Under the pieces are notes generated by a model, which did not search any database, had not been told where the DNA came from, and saw only the letters and a list, made by a program, of their open reading frames with translations. Positions 54,958-64,000 of a DNA stretch of 64,000 nt are shown here, piece after piece; position 1 is the stretch's first letter; the number at the start of each line of letters is the position of its first letter. The DNA lies in NCBI GenBank assembly GCA_030027265.1, contig JASENG010000003.1:124001-188000 (forward strand), given 5' to 3'. This stretch comes from Lysinibacillus fusiformis. GTDB lineage: Bacteria; Bacillota; Bacilli; Bacillales_A; Planococcaceae. The position numbers and the translations under genes were made by a program.

Positions 54958-56268
54958 CTAATCGCGTGCACGAGCGATTAAACGAATTGGTGTCCCCTCA
55001 AAGTCAAAGGTCTCCCTAATTCGGTTTTCAAGGAATCGTTCATAAGAGAAATGCATTAATTCTGGATCATTCACAAATGTAACGAATGTTGGCGGCTTAA
55101 CGGCAACTTGAGTCGTGTAGTAAATTCGTAATCGTTTCCCTTTATCGGATGGCGCAGGATTACGTGCCACCGCATCTTCAATAACTTCATTTAAAATTGA
55201 AGATTGGATTCGCATTGCATGATTTTCACTTACACGCTGTACAATGCTTAAAATCTGGTGTACTCGTTGCTTCGTTTTTGCCGATACAAAAATAATCGGT
55301 GCATAGTGCAAATATAAGAAGTGCTCACGAATTTGTTGAGTATAGAGATTCATTGTTTTTTCGTCTTTTTCCACCGCATCCCATTTGTTTACAACAATAA
55401 CAACCGCTTTGCCTGCTTCATGTGCATAACCTGCGATTTTTTTATCTTGCTCCTGGATACCTTCTTCACCGTTTAACACAACCAAAACAACATCAGAACG
55501 TTCGATCGCTCTTAATGCACGCAATACGGAATATTTCTCCGTTGTCTCGTACACTTTCCCTTTTTTACGCATCCCTGCTGTATCAATGATGACATACTCT
55601 TGTCCATCATATGAATAAGGTGTATCAATTGCATCACGTGTAGTTCCTGCAATATCGCTCACGATAACACGTTCTTGTCCCAAGAAAGCATTTACTAAAG
55701 AGGATTTCCCAACATTAGGTCGACCAATTAAACTAAATTTAATCGTTTCTTCCGAATATTGTTGTTCGTCTTCTTTAGGGAAGTGTTTCGCACATTCATC
55801 TAATAGATCACCAAGCCCTAAGCCGTGGGACCCTGAGATTGGATATGGTTCTCCAAATCCTAATGAATAGAAGTCGTAAATCATTTCACGCATATCTGGA
55901 TTATCAATTTTGTTAACTGCTAAAACAACAGGTTTTTTTGTTTTATATAAGATTTTTGCTACTTGCTCATCGGCTAAAGTTACGCCTTCGCGTCCGTTTG
56001 TCATAAAAATAATGACATCTGCTTCACGAATAGCGATTTCTGCTTGTCCACGAATTTGTTCTAAGAATGGTTCGTCCCCTATTTCAATTCCACCTGTATC
56101 AATGATGTTAAATTCATGTGTTAACCAATCTGCCGAACTATATATACGGTCACGTGTTACTCCTGGAATATCTTCCACGATTGAGACGCGTTCACCAACA
56201 ATACGGTTAAATATTGTGGATTTTCCAACGTTCGGACGACCTACGATGGCGATTACTGGTTTTGTCAT
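54958..56268 (-). CDS. der: Ribosome-assembly GTPase Der (EngA)
   Basis: A 436-residue protein with two G domains and a C-terminal KH-like domain, needed for 50S subunit assembly. First domain: [21 protein letters not shown]. Second (about 178-345): [27 protein letters not shown]. The C-terminal part (about 350-436) ends in RLIARARD. All G motifs are intact. Confidence 0.97.
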   Translation of the reverse strand: MTKPVIAIVGRPNVGKSTIFNRIVGERVSIVEDIPGVTRDRIYSSADWLTHEFNIIDTGGIEIGDEPFLEQIRGQAEIAIREADVIIFMTNGREGVTLADEQVAKILYKTKKPVVLAVNKIDNPDMREMIYDFYSLGFGEPYPISGSHGLGLGDLLDECAKHFPKEDEQQYSEETIKFSLIGRPNVGKSSLVNAFLGQERVIVSDIAGTTRDAIDTPYSYDGQEYVIIDTAGMRKKGKVYETTEKYSVLRALRAIERSDVVLVVLNGEEGIQEQDKKIAGYAHEAGKAVVIVVNKWDAVEKDEKTMNLYTQQIREHFLYLHYAPIIFVSAKTKQRVHQILSIVQRVSENHAMRIQSSILNEVIEDAVARNPAPSDKGKRLRIYYTTQVAVKPPTFVTFVNDPELMHFSYERFLENRIRETFDFEGTPIRLIARARD

Positions 56269-56641
56269 CTGTACTTCATCCTTCCAATTTCTTATCTTTA
56301 GTATTATACACGAAAATATAAATTATATCATTTTTTCAATTCTAAGCAATTATTTCTTGGAAAATTTAGCCACTGACAGGGTACCGAAATTCATTTGACC
56401 GAGGTTGAACTGGGTTGTGGGTTTTTGAGAAGGGTGGAAATCGGAATTGCGATACAGTTGTTGTATAAGCTGCATGTGCTATTCACCGGTTTGCTGTTCA
56501 TCTACCCCTTAAGAATCGTATAGTCACACTCTATTCTACCTTTCACCTGCTCCTATCACCTCTGTTAAAATAGTTGCCAGCTATGGAGCAAAATGCCAAA
56601 AAAGACGCACCCCAAAAGGGTACGCCTTCTATCGGAAATTT
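56269..56641. other. Gap between the S1-domain gene and der
   Basis: A 373-base region with the S1-gene terminator at 56604-56626 and otherwise no clear element. It has a G-rich plus-strand patch (about 56395-56450) unlike its surroundings. A 36-codon frame on the minus strand near 56400-56510 lacks a properly spaced ribosome-binding site. Confidence 0.4.
56604..56626 (-). terminator. Terminator of the S1-domain gene
   Basis: Minus strand GGCGTACCC pairs with GGGGTGCGTC around TTTT and is followed by TTTTTTGG. Confidence 0.85.
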
Positions 56642-57787
56642 TTATTTACCTGTGAAGCCTTTTAATTTGTCTCCAATAACGTCACTTAGCGAGAAGCCTG
56701 TTGTTTCTTCTGGTAGTTCGTAGTCGAAAACTTCTTCTTTTTCCGGGTTGTTTTGGAGCTCTTTGATGCTTAGAGAAAGTCGTTTTTCTGCCGCATTCAC
56801 ATCCAGCACTTTTACTTGAACTTCATCGCCTTCTTTTAATGCTTCGTGAGGCGTATTGATATGCTTATGTGAAATTTGAGAAATATGAACTAACCCTTCT
56901 ACACCTGGGAACAGTTCAACAAAAGCACCGAAAGATACCAGGCGTCTTACTGTACCGGTTAAAACGGCTCCTTTTGTCACTTGCTGTTCTACATTTGACC
57001 AAGGTCCAGGCAATGTATCTTTAATCGATAAAGAAATGCGTTCGTTTTCTGGGTCTACCGATAAAACTTTTACTTTCACAGCTTGACCCTCTGATAATAC
57101 TGTACTAACGTCATCCACATGGTCATGTGAAACTTGCGAAATGTGTACTAATCCATCCACACCGCCAATATCGACAAAAGCCCCAAATGGCGCTAATCGT
57201 TGAACAGTACCGTCTATTACATCACCAGCATGAATTTCATCTAACACACGCTTCTTATTAGACGCTTTTTGATCTTCAAGGACAGCACGGTGAGATAAAA
57301 TTAGACGCCCTTTTTCCTTATCCAGCTCAGTAATTTTAAAAGTTAATGTTTTGCCTTTATAATCTTCGAAATCTTCTACGAAATGATCTTCCACTAAAGA
57401 CGCAGGAACGAAGCCACGTACACCTAAATCAACGACCAGGCCACCCTTCACAACATCCTTTACTTCTGCTTCGAACACTTCTCCTGATGCAAATTGTGCT
57501 TCAAGCTTATCCCATGCTTTTAACGCATCTACTTTGCGTTTTGATAATACAAAGTTTTCTTCTTCCACTTTCGTTATCATCAGCTCTAGCTCATCACCAA
57601 CTGATACTACGTCAGAAGCTTTTTCAATGTGTAAGCTTGAAAGTTCGCTGATTGGTAAAATCCCATCGAAAGGAGCACCTTCAATTGAGATTGTCACTGC
57701 TTTTTCATCCACCTGAGCAGCAACACCTTTCACAATATCTCCTTCTCGAAATTCTTGGTTTGATCCTAAGTTCATTTCTTCAGACAT
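56642..57787 (-). CDS. ypfD: S1 RNA-binding domain protein (ribosomal protein S1 homologue, YpfD)
   Basis: A 381-residue protein with four S1 (OB-fold) domains at about 16-85, 102-170, 188-258 and 273-345; the last two show GAFVDIGGVDGLVHISQ and GAFVELFPGVEGLVHISQ. The E. coli S1 has six such domains; four is usual in Bacilli, where the protein is not essential for initiation. Start at 57787 follows AAGGAGG. It lies downstream of cmk. Confidence 0.93.
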   Translation of the reverse strand: MSEEMNLGSNQEFREGDIVKGVAAQVDEKAVTISIEGAPFDGILPISELSSLHIEKASDVVSVGDELELMITKVEEENFVLSKRKVDALKAWDKLEAQFASGEVFEAEVKDVVKGGLVVDLGVRGFVPASLVEDHFVEDFEDYKGKTLTFKITELDKEKGRLILSHRAVLEDQKASNKKRVLDEIHAGDVIDGTVQRLAPFGAFVDIGGVDGLVHISQVSHDHVDDVSTVLSEGQAVKVKVLSVDPENERISLSIKDTLPGPWSNVEQQVTKGAVLTGTVRRLVSFGAFVELFPGVEGLVHISQISHKHINTPHEALKEGDEVQVKVLDVNAAEKRLSLSIKELQNNPEKEEVFDYELPEETTGFSLSDVIGDKLKGFTGK

Positions 57788-57912
57788 ATGTAACCCTCCT
57801 TCGCATCTTCCAATTTCTATTTTATTCTAAATAGTTCATAAAAACAAAAAATTTTCCTTTAATATCATAAATTTCATGAACTTTTTTTCTTTACATTTAA
57901 CATTAACAGGTT

Positions 57913-58587
57913 TTAGTCCATTTGCTGTTTGGCTAATTTTAATATTTCAGCTGCTGCTTCTTCTATCGAAAGCTCAGTTGTATCAAGGTAAATAGCATCT
58001 TCTGCCTGGATAAGCGGCGAAGCTTCTCTTTGACTATCGAGCTTATCGCGCAAAGCGATTTCTTCTTGAAGTTTTTCTATCGTAGATGGGATTCCTCTTC
58101 TCTCATTATCGAGGAATCGGCGCTTTGCTCTTTCCTCTACAGATGCAGACATGAATATTTTCAACTCTGCATCTTTCAGTACATGAGTGGCAATATCTCT
58201 TCCGTCCATAACGATTCCACCTCGAGCTGCAAGTTCTTGCTGTTTTGCAACGAGGATTTCACGGATGTTGGCATGTGCCGCTACTTCGCTTACATTTGCT
58301 GTTACCTCGTTTGAACGAATCGCTTCAGTTACATCTTCCCCATCCACAAAAACAAGTTGTCCTTTTTGTGACGGTTCTAGAATAATAGAAGTATTTAATA
58401 GCATTTTTTCCAGCGAGTTTGCATCACTTAAGTCTATGTTTTGTGACATTGCTTTATTCGTAACTGCTCTGTACATTGCGCCTGTATCGATATACGTAAA
58501 GCCTAAATTTTCTGCTACAATTTTTGCTATCGTACTTTTTCCAGCACCTGCTGGGCCATCGATAGCAATTTGAATTTGTTTCACCAT
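57913..58587 (-). CDS. cmk: Cytidylate kinase
   Basis: A 224-residue kinase that phosphorylates CMP and dCMP. The P-loop is IDGPAGAGKSTIAK near the N-terminus; YIDTGAMYRAVT, GRDIATHVLKDAELK and DSQREASPL are typical. I chose the ATG at 58587 (MVKQIQIAIDGPAG) behind GTAGGGA; the frame extends 15 codons further without a site. cmk followed by the S1-domain gene is conserved in Bacilli. Confidence 0.95.
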   Translation of the reverse strand: MVKQIQIAIDGPAGAGKSTIAKIVAENLGFTYIDTGAMYRAVTNKAMSQNIDLSDANSLEKMLLNTSIILEPSQKGQLVFVDGEDVTEAIRSNEVTANVSEVAAHANIREILVAKQQELAARGGIVMDGRDIATHVLKDAELKIFMSASVEERAKRRFLDNERRGIPSTIEKLQEEIALRDKLDSQREASPLIQAEDAIYLDTTELSIEEAAAEILKLAKQQMD

Positions 58588-58803
58588 AAAATCCCTACTT
58601 TCCTTCAATATTGTACCATATTCTTTTACCAATTACTTAGTTGACCCCCTTGGAATAACGCTTCTTTTTAAAAGAAATTAAACTTCAAGATTGTCCTGAA
58701 ATCAAATCAAACCTTCATAAAAAACAGTTTCTTTAAAGGGATTTTTTTATGAAATTCTCTTAAAAACAAAGCACACAAAGCACTTTTTTTCAAATCTAAA
58801 AAT

Positions 58804-58837
58804 GCCCCAAAAGTTTGCCGGCACAAACCTTTGGAGC
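58804..58837 (-). terminator. Terminator of motI
   Basis: Minus strand GCTCCAAAGGTTTG pairs with CAAACTTTTGGGGC around a 6-base loop and is followed by ATTTTTAG. Confidence 0.85.
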
Positions 58838-58847
58838 AGCTATTTGA

Positions 58848-59507
58848 TTAGTTGATTGTATTCGCTTCGATTCCTCTTCTAACCAACAGTTGTCTCTCGA
58901 AACAAAAACGTACGATATATTGCTTGTCTATATCCTCTGTATCTATAAATTGAATGGATGCAAGCTTCAATTGATTCTTTTCAATAATTCGAATCAATTG
59001 TCCGGATGCTTTCACATAACGAATTTCTCCATTCAAAAAAGGTAAAACAATCGTAAGGTTAACGATTTCCCCTTCTATAAAAGGCACCTCTTTATTTAAA
59101 TGGATAGCCAGCCCGCCTGCACTGATATCTTCCGTAACAAATTGATAGAACTTGCTATTATATTCAAGTGCGACATCAACAGAAGTATTCACTCGAACAA
59201 ATTCGCGTCTCTGAATTTTCACAAATTCCGATTCCTGAGGACACGAAAGCATTATTATAGGAATATTCACCATTTTGCGACCTAAAACTTCCGTGTTAAA
59301 TGCATAACTTACTTTTTCATCAGTCATGAATGTTGCACGAAATTGTGCACCATCTACTAAAAAAGCGGTTTTATTGGTCACGGTATTTATCGGATAGTCA
59401 ATATAAAAAATGTTGTTCTCCTGTTCAACGATTTTACACCGAAATGTTTCGACTCGATCTGTATAAGTTGGTTCCAAGGTCAATGCAGTGCCTATTTTTA
59501 GTTGCAT
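58848..59507 (-). CDS. motI: Cyclic-di-GMP receptor MotI (YpfA), PilZ protein
   Basis: A 219-residue protein with an N-terminal YcgR-like domain (about 1-95) and a C-terminal PilZ domain. The c-di-GMP ligands are present: RREFVR (RxxxR) and DISAGGLAI (D/NxSxxG). In B. subtilis it acts as a clutch on the flagellar stator when c-di-GMP is high. The ATG at 59507 has GAGG eight bases upstream. It pairs logically with the GGDEF-EAL enzyme at the start of the window and with cheR. Confidence 0.9.
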   Translation of the reverse strand: MQLKIGTALTLEPTYTDRVETFRCKIVEQENNIFYIDYPINTVTNKTAFLVDGAQFRATFMTDEKVSYAFNTEVLGRKMVNIPIIMLSCPQESEFVKIQRREFVRVNTSVDVALEYNSKFYQFVTEDISAGGLAIHLNKEVPFIEGEIVNLTIVLPFLNGEIRYVKASGQLIRIIEKNQLKLASIQFIDTEDIDKQYIVRFCFERQLLVRRGIEANTIN

Positions 59508-59652
59508 AATCTTCGCCTCGCACAATTATAATAGTTTCATTATTGCACGAAAATTAACTTTTTTCTATACCACAAGATATTTTACTTCATTCTCGAAAGG
59601 TTTCAAAAAATCCTTGAGAGGAGAATGAAGTAAAATGCCATGCGAAGATTGT

Positions 59653-60942
59653 TTAGGACATATACTCAACCTTTATCACATCATGATTTTCAGCATCTAC
59701 GACCACTCTAAATGTCTCGTTTTTGCCGTTCGTAAAATGTGCGATAACTTGATAACATTTTCTTAGCTGGAATGCTTCGTTTTCTGTATAGATCAATTGC
59801 TCCTCTTCTACCTGAGTTCCAGGTCTGAAGAATGCTTCCCAGTCAATCGGTTCAACTTTTTGACCTTCATTGATTTCTTCTTTTTGAACATATTCCATTG
59901 CATTTAGCCCTAATAGTTCCCCACTATCTTTCGAAACTTTAACTTGAACGCCGTCTGGGTAAACCAACGCCTTATCTTCTCCCACTACACGAGCTAGAGA
60001 CAGATGCCATGCCTGATGGTTCTCTCGCATTTCAACGATTTGAAGATCTCTATAACCCGCATCTTTTAAAAATTGAGAAACTTGTTCACGGATTTCCTGC
60101 TGAGTAACTCCCGTTTTTTCTTGTACAGGGCGTTCTGATAAGAATGATAAAATAAAGCCGCCCTTTACAGTAATATCTGCATAACCAACTCGACTACCTT
60201 TGGCAAATTGAATGTGATAAAAAGGATATGGTGCATCATCTTTACTTTTTGAAACTGTATAATTGGCATCCTTTATATCAGGGATAAGCACTTCAAGCTT
60301 ATCGATTGCTTGTTCTTTTGTAATTTCTTCATCTTCTAAATTTTGCAGTTCTTTTTTCTTAATCCAATCGGATTCACTAGCCGTTAAAGGGAAATCCGTT
60401 TCTCCATAGGATTTTAGATTCGCGGTAACAGATTTAAATGGCGATTCATCTGTTTCCTTTTCAGCAACAGAAGCCCACTCATTAATGCTTGCATCATTCT
60501 GATAAAAATCCGCTGTTGCGACAGTCCATTCATCCGATAATGCTTGTAAATTATCATTAACTACGGTCATGCGTTTATGCCAAGATTCATAGTTCCCATT
60601 ATCTGCTGCAAACTTGGCTTCTTCGCCGATATTCCCGACATAGCGAAGCCATTCATTCGAAACTTCTCTGCTCAAAGGAAGGCTGCTAATCGTAGAACGA
60701 AATTCATTGCTTATTCGCCAAATATTATCCAGTTCATTATTTAAGGCTACTTGATCCTGAAACAGTAAAGATTGTGATACTGATTGTTGCAATGTTGATA
60801 ATTTCTCAGATGCGTTTGTCAATGCATTTGTATATTGCGCTTGTACGGTTTGTTCTAAATGTTCATTATCTTTTCTCACTTCATATGAATATAATCCGAG
60901 TGCTAGTACGGCAATGGAAAGTAAATAGATAGCACTTTTCAT
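59653..60942 (-). CDS. ypeB: Germination protein YpeB
   Basis: A 429-residue spore protein needed to stabilise and localise the cortex-lytic enzyme SleB. An N-terminal membrane anchor (about 3-18) precedes a helical region and three PepSY-like repeats in the C-terminal half (for example ITKEQAIDKLEVLIPD and VTQQEIREQVSQFLKDAG). It starts 12 bases after sleB behind AAAGGAGGG. Expected in the forespore and inner spore membrane. Confidence 0.93.
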   Translation of the reverse strand: MKSAIYLLSIAVLALGLYSYEVRKDNEHLEQTVQAQYTNALTNASEKLSTLQQSVSQSLLFQDQVALNNELDNIWRISNEFRSTISSLPLSREVSNEWLRYVGNIGEEAKFAADNGNYESWHKRMTVVNDNLQALSDEWTVATADFYQNDASINEWASVAEKETDESPFKSVTANLKSYGETDFPLTASESDWIKKKELQNLEDEEITKEQAIDKLEVLIPDIKDANYTVSKSKDDAPYPFYHIQFAKGSRVGYADITVKGGFILSFLSERPVQEKTGVTQQEIREQVSQFLKDAGYRDLQIVEMRENHQAWHLSLARVVGEDKALVYPDGVQVKVSKDSGELLGLNAMEYVQKEEINEGQKVEPIDWEAFFRPGTQVEEEQLIYTENEAFQLRKCYQVIAHFTNGKNETFRVVVDAENHDVIKVEYMS

Positions 60943-60954
60943 GATTTCCCTCCT

Positions 60955-61740
60955 TTAATAACAGAATATATGTTCACCAATTTGCTTAATTTGTGGTCTA
61001 GACCAAATCCATTTGCTAGTCGCAGTTTTCGGGTTGAAATAGTATAGTGCATTTTCAGTAGGGTCCCACCCATTCATTGCATCCAATACCGCCTCTTTAG
61101 CTCTAGCATTTGGCGTTAACCAAATTTGGCCATCTGCTACCGCTGTAAATGCTCCCGGCTGGAAAATAATCTCGGAAATCGAATTTGGAAAATCCGGTGA
61201 TTCTAAACGATTTAGAATTACTGCAGCAACTGCTACTTGGCCCTCATAAGGCTCTCCTCGAGACTCTCCATAAACAGCATTTGCCATTAGCTGCAAGTCT
61301 CGTTCAGAGTATTTTACCGGAAGCTGTACATCCGTACTTTCAGATGTACCTGCACCAGCACTTGTTTGTTGTGCTAAAGGAATACCGCCATAATAAGTAA
61401 AGCGATTTCCTTTTTCAATTTGCTGATGAACCCATTCACTGTCATAATCACTAATCCCCGCGAGCTTGTTTTTTGTCTTTGATCCCGCAATTCCGTCAAT
61501 TCCAAGTCCATATTGTTCCTGGAAATTTCGAAGTGCCCAATATGTTCCATATCCAAATATCCCGTCAATTTTCCCCTTATAAAATCCTAAGTATTGTAAT
61601 CGTGCCTGTAACTCAATAACATCATCTCCGAATGCTCCTCGTTCGATGGTTTGTCCTGAGAAGGCTAATGGTTCATCTGGCTTGATAATTGTTAGTGTGC
61701 CAAATATTAAAACAACAGACAAAATAATACTTCTTACCAT
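60955..61740 (-). CDS. sleB: Spore cortex-lytic enzyme SleB
   Basis: A 261-residue lytic transglycosylase that breaks spore cortex peptidoglycan in germination. Signal peptide (about 1-28), peptidoglycan-binding repeat (about 34-92, IELQARLQYLGFYKGKIDGIFG), Gln/Ser/Thr linker, then hydrolase_2 domain (about 145-260) with NAVYGESRGEPYEGQVAVAAVILNR, where the glutamate is catalytic. The extreme C-terminus is HIFCY. A sigma-G-like promoter precedes it. sleB-ypeB form the usual two-gene operon. Confidence 0.95.
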   Translation of the reverse strand: MVRSIILSVVLIFGTLTIIKPDEPLAFSGQTIERGAFGDDVIELQARLQYLGFYKGKIDGIFGYGTYWALRNFQEQYGLGIDGIAGSKTKNKLAGISDYDSEWVHQQIEKGNRFTYYGGIPLAQQTSAGAGTSESTDVQLPVKYSERDLQLMANAVYGESRGEPYEGQVAVAAVILNRLESPDFPNSISEIIFQPGAFTAVADGQIWLTPNARAKEAVLDAMNGWDPTENALYYFNPKTATSKWIWSRPQIKQIGEHIFCY

Positions 61741-61759
61741 TTATTTCACTCCTTTCTCA

Positions 61760-61788
61760 TAGCATGTAAAAAAGATTTACTTTTATAC
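61760..61788 (-). promoter_or_regulatory. Sigma-G-like promoter of sleB-ypeB
   Basis: Minus strand GTATA (61784-61788) and CATGCTA (61760-61766) are separated by 17 bases, near the forespore sigma-G pattern GHATR-N17/18-CATNHTA. It lies about 20 bases before the sleB start. The operon is sigma-G dependent in B. subtilis. Confidence 0.6.
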
Positions 61789-61900
61789 GTTTTAAAATCA
61801 GAAAATCATATGAAGATAAAAAATAGAAAGTATCCTATAACAAATCAAATAAATAAAATTCAATCATAAAATAGCTCGAATCGATGTCTTTTTCCATAAA

Positions 61901-61943
61901 AAAAGCCCCCATTTTCATTATTCAAATGAAAATAGGAGCTTTT
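61901..61943 (-). terminator. Terminator of prsW
   Basis: Minus strand AAAAGCTCCTATTTTCATT pairs with AATGAAAATGGGGGCTTTT and is followed by TTTATGG. It overlaps the prsW stop codon. Confidence 0.85.
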
Positions 61944-62616
61944 AAATTTTATTTTGTTCAAATAAATGCTGGACAAGATGCTGATGAGCTAATTTGACTT
62001 TTTTTAACGCAAACCACCACAAGAACAACATGAAAGGCGCAATCAGGTAAACCCAATATCCTTGGAAATTTAAAATGGAGTTATAAGTAATATGTAAAGT
62101 AATTGGTGCAGCAAATGAAAGAACCAAATATTCGATATGTTTATCGTTTTTCGCAAATTTACTTTTTCCATAATAGAAACCCATTACAACTCCAAATAAA
62201 GCATGGCTTGATACTGGCAATACCGCTCTTATAAACGCCGTATTAATGCCATAGGTTAATAAATAGAGCACATTTTCTATAGTAGCAAATCCGAGAGATA
62301 CACTGGCGCCATATAAAATGCCATCATAGGGATCATCGAATTCGATATGCCTGAAAATCAGGGTGAAAATAACTAACCATTTAAAAAATTCTTCCAATCC
62401 ACTGGAGAACAAAACATTTGCTAGAAATGGATTCGTTATCGCTTCCTCTTCTTTCACGACATACTGAATAAACATGATCGGGAATGTAATTAATGTCCCA
62501 AAGAAGAAGGCCTGTAATAAGGTTTTTCTTGGCTCTGTTGCCATTTGATTTCGCAAATAAAAATAACTTAACAAAGCTAGCCCAGGAGCTATTGCAGCTG
62601 ATAACAATATTAACAT
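61942..62616 (-). CDS. prsW: Intramembrane protease PrsW
   Basis: A 224-residue polytopic membrane protease; in B. subtilis it makes the site-1 cut of anti-sigma-W factor RsiW. The family motif EExxK appears as GLEEFFKWLVIF, with SLGFATIENVLYL and VSSHALFGVVMGFYYG supplying later conserved residues. About seven membrane helices. The ATG at 62616 has AAGGAG eight bases upstream; a TTG two codons earlier is too close. Whether RsiW is its target here is not shown. Confidence 0.92.
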   Translation of the reverse strand: MLILLSAAIAPGLALLSYFYLRNQMATEPRKTLLQAFFFGTLITFPIMFIQYVVKEEEAITNPFLANVLFSSGLEEFFKWLVIFTLIFRHIEFDDPYDGILYGASVSLGFATIENVLYLLTYGINTAFIRAVLPVSSHALFGVVMGFYYGKSKFAKNDKHIEYLVLSFAAPITLHITYNSILNFQGYWVYLIAPFMLFLWWFALKKVKLAHQHLVQHLFEQNKI

Positions 62617-62701
62617 GGCCAATACTCCTTCCCTAAAACTTCATTAATGTTATTATAACATTAGTAGCAGTATAAAAGATGGTTAAGAGAGGTTTTTTTA
62701 T

Positions 62702-63670
62702 ATGAAGAAAAATATTTTATTGCTTCACACAGGCGGAACAATTTCCATGAAGATGAATGAAACGGGTGCAGTACTTCCAAATGAAAAAAACCCGCTTCTG
62801 GGTGTGAGTGAACAGCTTGCAAAATATGCACGCATTGATGAAATGGAAGTATTTAATTATCCATCTCCACATATTACACCTAAGGAAATGCTGTATTTAA
62901 GAAATGTGTTAGTCCAGTATGCCAATGAGCATCCAGTAGACGGGATAGTGATTACCCACGGTACGGATACATTGGAAGAAACAGCCTATTTTTTAGATTT
63001 AACCACTCAATACGATTTTCCAATCGTTTTAACGGGTGCCATGCGTTCATCCAATGAACTGGGAGCAGATGGTGTCTATAACTTAGTTGAAGCTGTTCGA
63101 GTAGCCTGCAGTGAGGATGCAAGAGACAAAGGCGTTCTAGTAGTGATGAATGATGAAATCCATCAAGCATTTAATATAACAAAAACATCGACGTCCAGCG
63201 TAAACACTTTCCAAAGTCCACAATACGGACCGATTGGTTTAGTGACAAAAAGCATGGTTCATATTCAACAAGCGCCAGTCAAGCGACGCTATGTTGAGGT
63301 CAACTCAATCGAAAAACGCGTGGCATTATTAAAAGTCTATGCCGGAATGGAAAGAGATTTGATCGATGCCATAATAACTTTGGGCTATGACGGTGTTGTT
63401 TTAGAAGGCTTAGGACAAGGAAACGTACCACCCGATGTAGCGATTGGGGTTGAAAAGCTTCTTGAAGCAAACATCCCTGTCATCCTGGTATCCCGCTGCT
63501 TCAACGGCATCGCCGAAGGAGTTTACGGATATGAAGGCGGCGGTAAAAGCCTAGAAAACATGGGTGTAATTTTCGCTAACGGCATAAACGGGCAAAAAGC
63601 ACGTTTAAAGCTGTTGATTGGACTAAATCAAGAAAGTGCGCCGATTGATTTAAAGGAATATTTTAATTAG
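62702..63670 (+). CDS. ansA: L-asparaginase, type I
   Basis: A 322-residue cytosolic enzyme that hydrolyses asparagine to aspartate and ammonia. The catalytic threonines are in HTGGTISM (N-terminus) and THGTDTLEETAYFL (about residue 88), followed by the Lys-containing loop. No signal peptide, so a type I enzyme. Start at 62702 follows GAGAGG. It is divergent from prsW; no aspartase gene (ansB) follows, unlike B. subtilis ansAB. Confidence 0.95.
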   Translation: MKKNILLLHTGGTISMKMNETGAVLPNEKNPLLGVSEQLAKYARIDEMEVFNYPSPHITPKEMLYLRNVLVQYANEHPVDGIVITHGTDTLEETAYFLDLTTQYDFPIVLTGAMRSSNELGADGVYNLVEAVRVACSEDARDKGVLVVMNDEIHQAFNITKTSTSSVNTFQSPQYGPIGLVTKSMVHIQQAPVKRRYVEVNSIEKRVALLKVYAGMERDLIDAIITLGYDGVVLEGLGQGNVPPDVAIGVEKLLEANIPVILVSRCFNGIAEGVYGYEGGGKSLENMGVIFANGINGQKARLKLLIGLNQESAPIDLKEYFN

Positions 63671-63748
63671 TGCGCCGTTTCTGATTGGTCGGATTTTCTC
63701 TTTTTGGGGAAACTGGCAAAAATAAAGGCGGTTAATATGAAAGCTAAA

Positions 63749-63793
63749 AAACTGTAAATATAAATCGAAAGAATCGATTTTTATTTACAGTTT
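63749..63793. terminator. Bidirectional terminator between ansA and the transporter gene
   Basis: A long stem (AAACTGTAAATA-AAATCGA with TCGATTTT-TATTTACAGTTT) lies between the convergent genes, with A/T-rich flanks on both sides. Confidence 0.75.
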
Positions 63794-63799
63794 ATCTAG

Positions 63800-64000
63800 C
63801 TATTCAGCTGCTTTCTTCTTTTGCAGATAGTTCATGATAAAGATAGCCAACACAATAGCCGTACCAACCAGGTCTGAAATCGCTTCTGGAATCAACATCA
63901 TTAAAGCACCGATTGCCAGCAAGATTCGGGTAATCGTTTTCAGGTTAGTTGAAAAATATCCTTCAATTGCTGCGCCAAGACCAATTACACCTACAAGGGA
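63800..64000 (-). CDS. C-terminal end of a membrane transporter permease, probably TRAP type
   Basis: The minus strand is open from the window edge to a TAG at 63800, encoding 66 residues. Two hydrophobic helices (LLAIGALMMLIP and ISDLVGTAIVLAIFIMNYL) and a basic end YLQKKKAAE are seen. The stretch SLVGVIGLGAAIEGYFST...TRILLAIGALMMLIPE resembles the tail of fused TRAP transporter permeases. Only the end is present, so the family call is tentative. Confidence 0.55.
   Translation of the reverse strand, partial: SLVGVIGLGAAIEGYFSTNLKTITRILLAIGALMMLIPEAISDLVGTAIVLAIFIMNYLQKKKAAE

Noticed and set aside
55910-56398. 162-codon plus-strand frame
   Set aside because: It is antisense to the conserved der gene; the open frame follows from der codon use.
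56400-56510. 36-codon minus-strand frame between the S1-domain gene and der
   Set aside because: AAGGGG is only about three bases from its ATG, and no motif or terminator supports it.

Overview
The window is a low-GC, spore-forming Firmicute chromosome segment. Gene order follows the Bacillus subtilis ypsC-rnpB-gpsB ... recU-ponA ... panBCD ... qcrABC ... aro ... hup-spoIVA ... sleB-prsW-ansA region closely. Differences in content and the short intergenic repeats suggest a Planococcaceae/Caryophanaceae lineage (Lysinibacillus/Solibacillus type). That placement is inference. Sporulation and germination genes (spoIVA, ypeB, sleB, prsW), heptaprenyl/menaquinone genes (hepS, menG, hepT) and a bc complex with c-type haem agree with an aerobic, menaquinone-based endospore former. 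No phage, IS element, tRNA or CRISPR array was seen.

Layout. 1-3.4 kb: start of a THUMP RNA methyltransferase, a GGDEF-EAL c-di-GMP enzyme, RNase P RNA and gpsB. 3.7-7.8 kb: the mrfA/mrfB excision-repair pair and two small genes. 8-11.3 kb (plus strand): recU-ponA, followed by an unusual 20-bp-phased repeat. 11.6-20 kb: ypoC, nth, dnaD, asnS, aspB, ypmB, dinG. 20-22.4 kb: panBCD behind a leader carrying a pan RNA motif and a terminator. 22.6-27.6 kb: a tiny zinc-motif gene, then birA, cca, bshA, mgsA, dapB (bshB1 is missing). 28-33 kb: a YitT membrane protein, a PQQ quinohaemoprotein dehydrogenase, a YugP-type protease and YpjA. 33-38 kb: qcrABC, ypiF, ypiB, ypiA. 38-44.3 kb: the aro supraoperon (aroF-aroB-aroH-hisC-tyrA-aroE) without trpEDCFBA. 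44.7-50.6 kb: cheR, a small coiled-coil membrane protein, ndk, hepT, menG, hepS, mtrB, folE, hup. 51-58.6 kb: spoIVA, a lipoprotein, a DUF2768 protein, gpsA, der, the S1-domain protein, cmk. 58.8-64 kb: motI (c-di-GMP receptor), ypeB, sleB, prsW, ansA and the 3' end of a transporter permease.

Most notable observations. (1) spoIVA and probably dnaD appear to begin at AUA codons placed correctly behind strong Shine-Dalgarno sequences; for spoIVA no AUG/GUG/UUG start exists that keeps the P-loop. (2) A pan RNA motif with two bulged adenosines precedes panBCD, followed by a terminator whose stem it could disrupt. (3) A membrane-anchored PQQ dehydrogenase with a cytochrome c domain sits near the bc complex, behind a cre-like palindrome. 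(4) TRAP (mtrB) is kept although the trp genes are absent from their usual site. (5) A strictly alternating 20-bp repeat follows ponA. (6) Sigma-E- and sigma-G-like promoters can be read in front of spoIVA and sleB.
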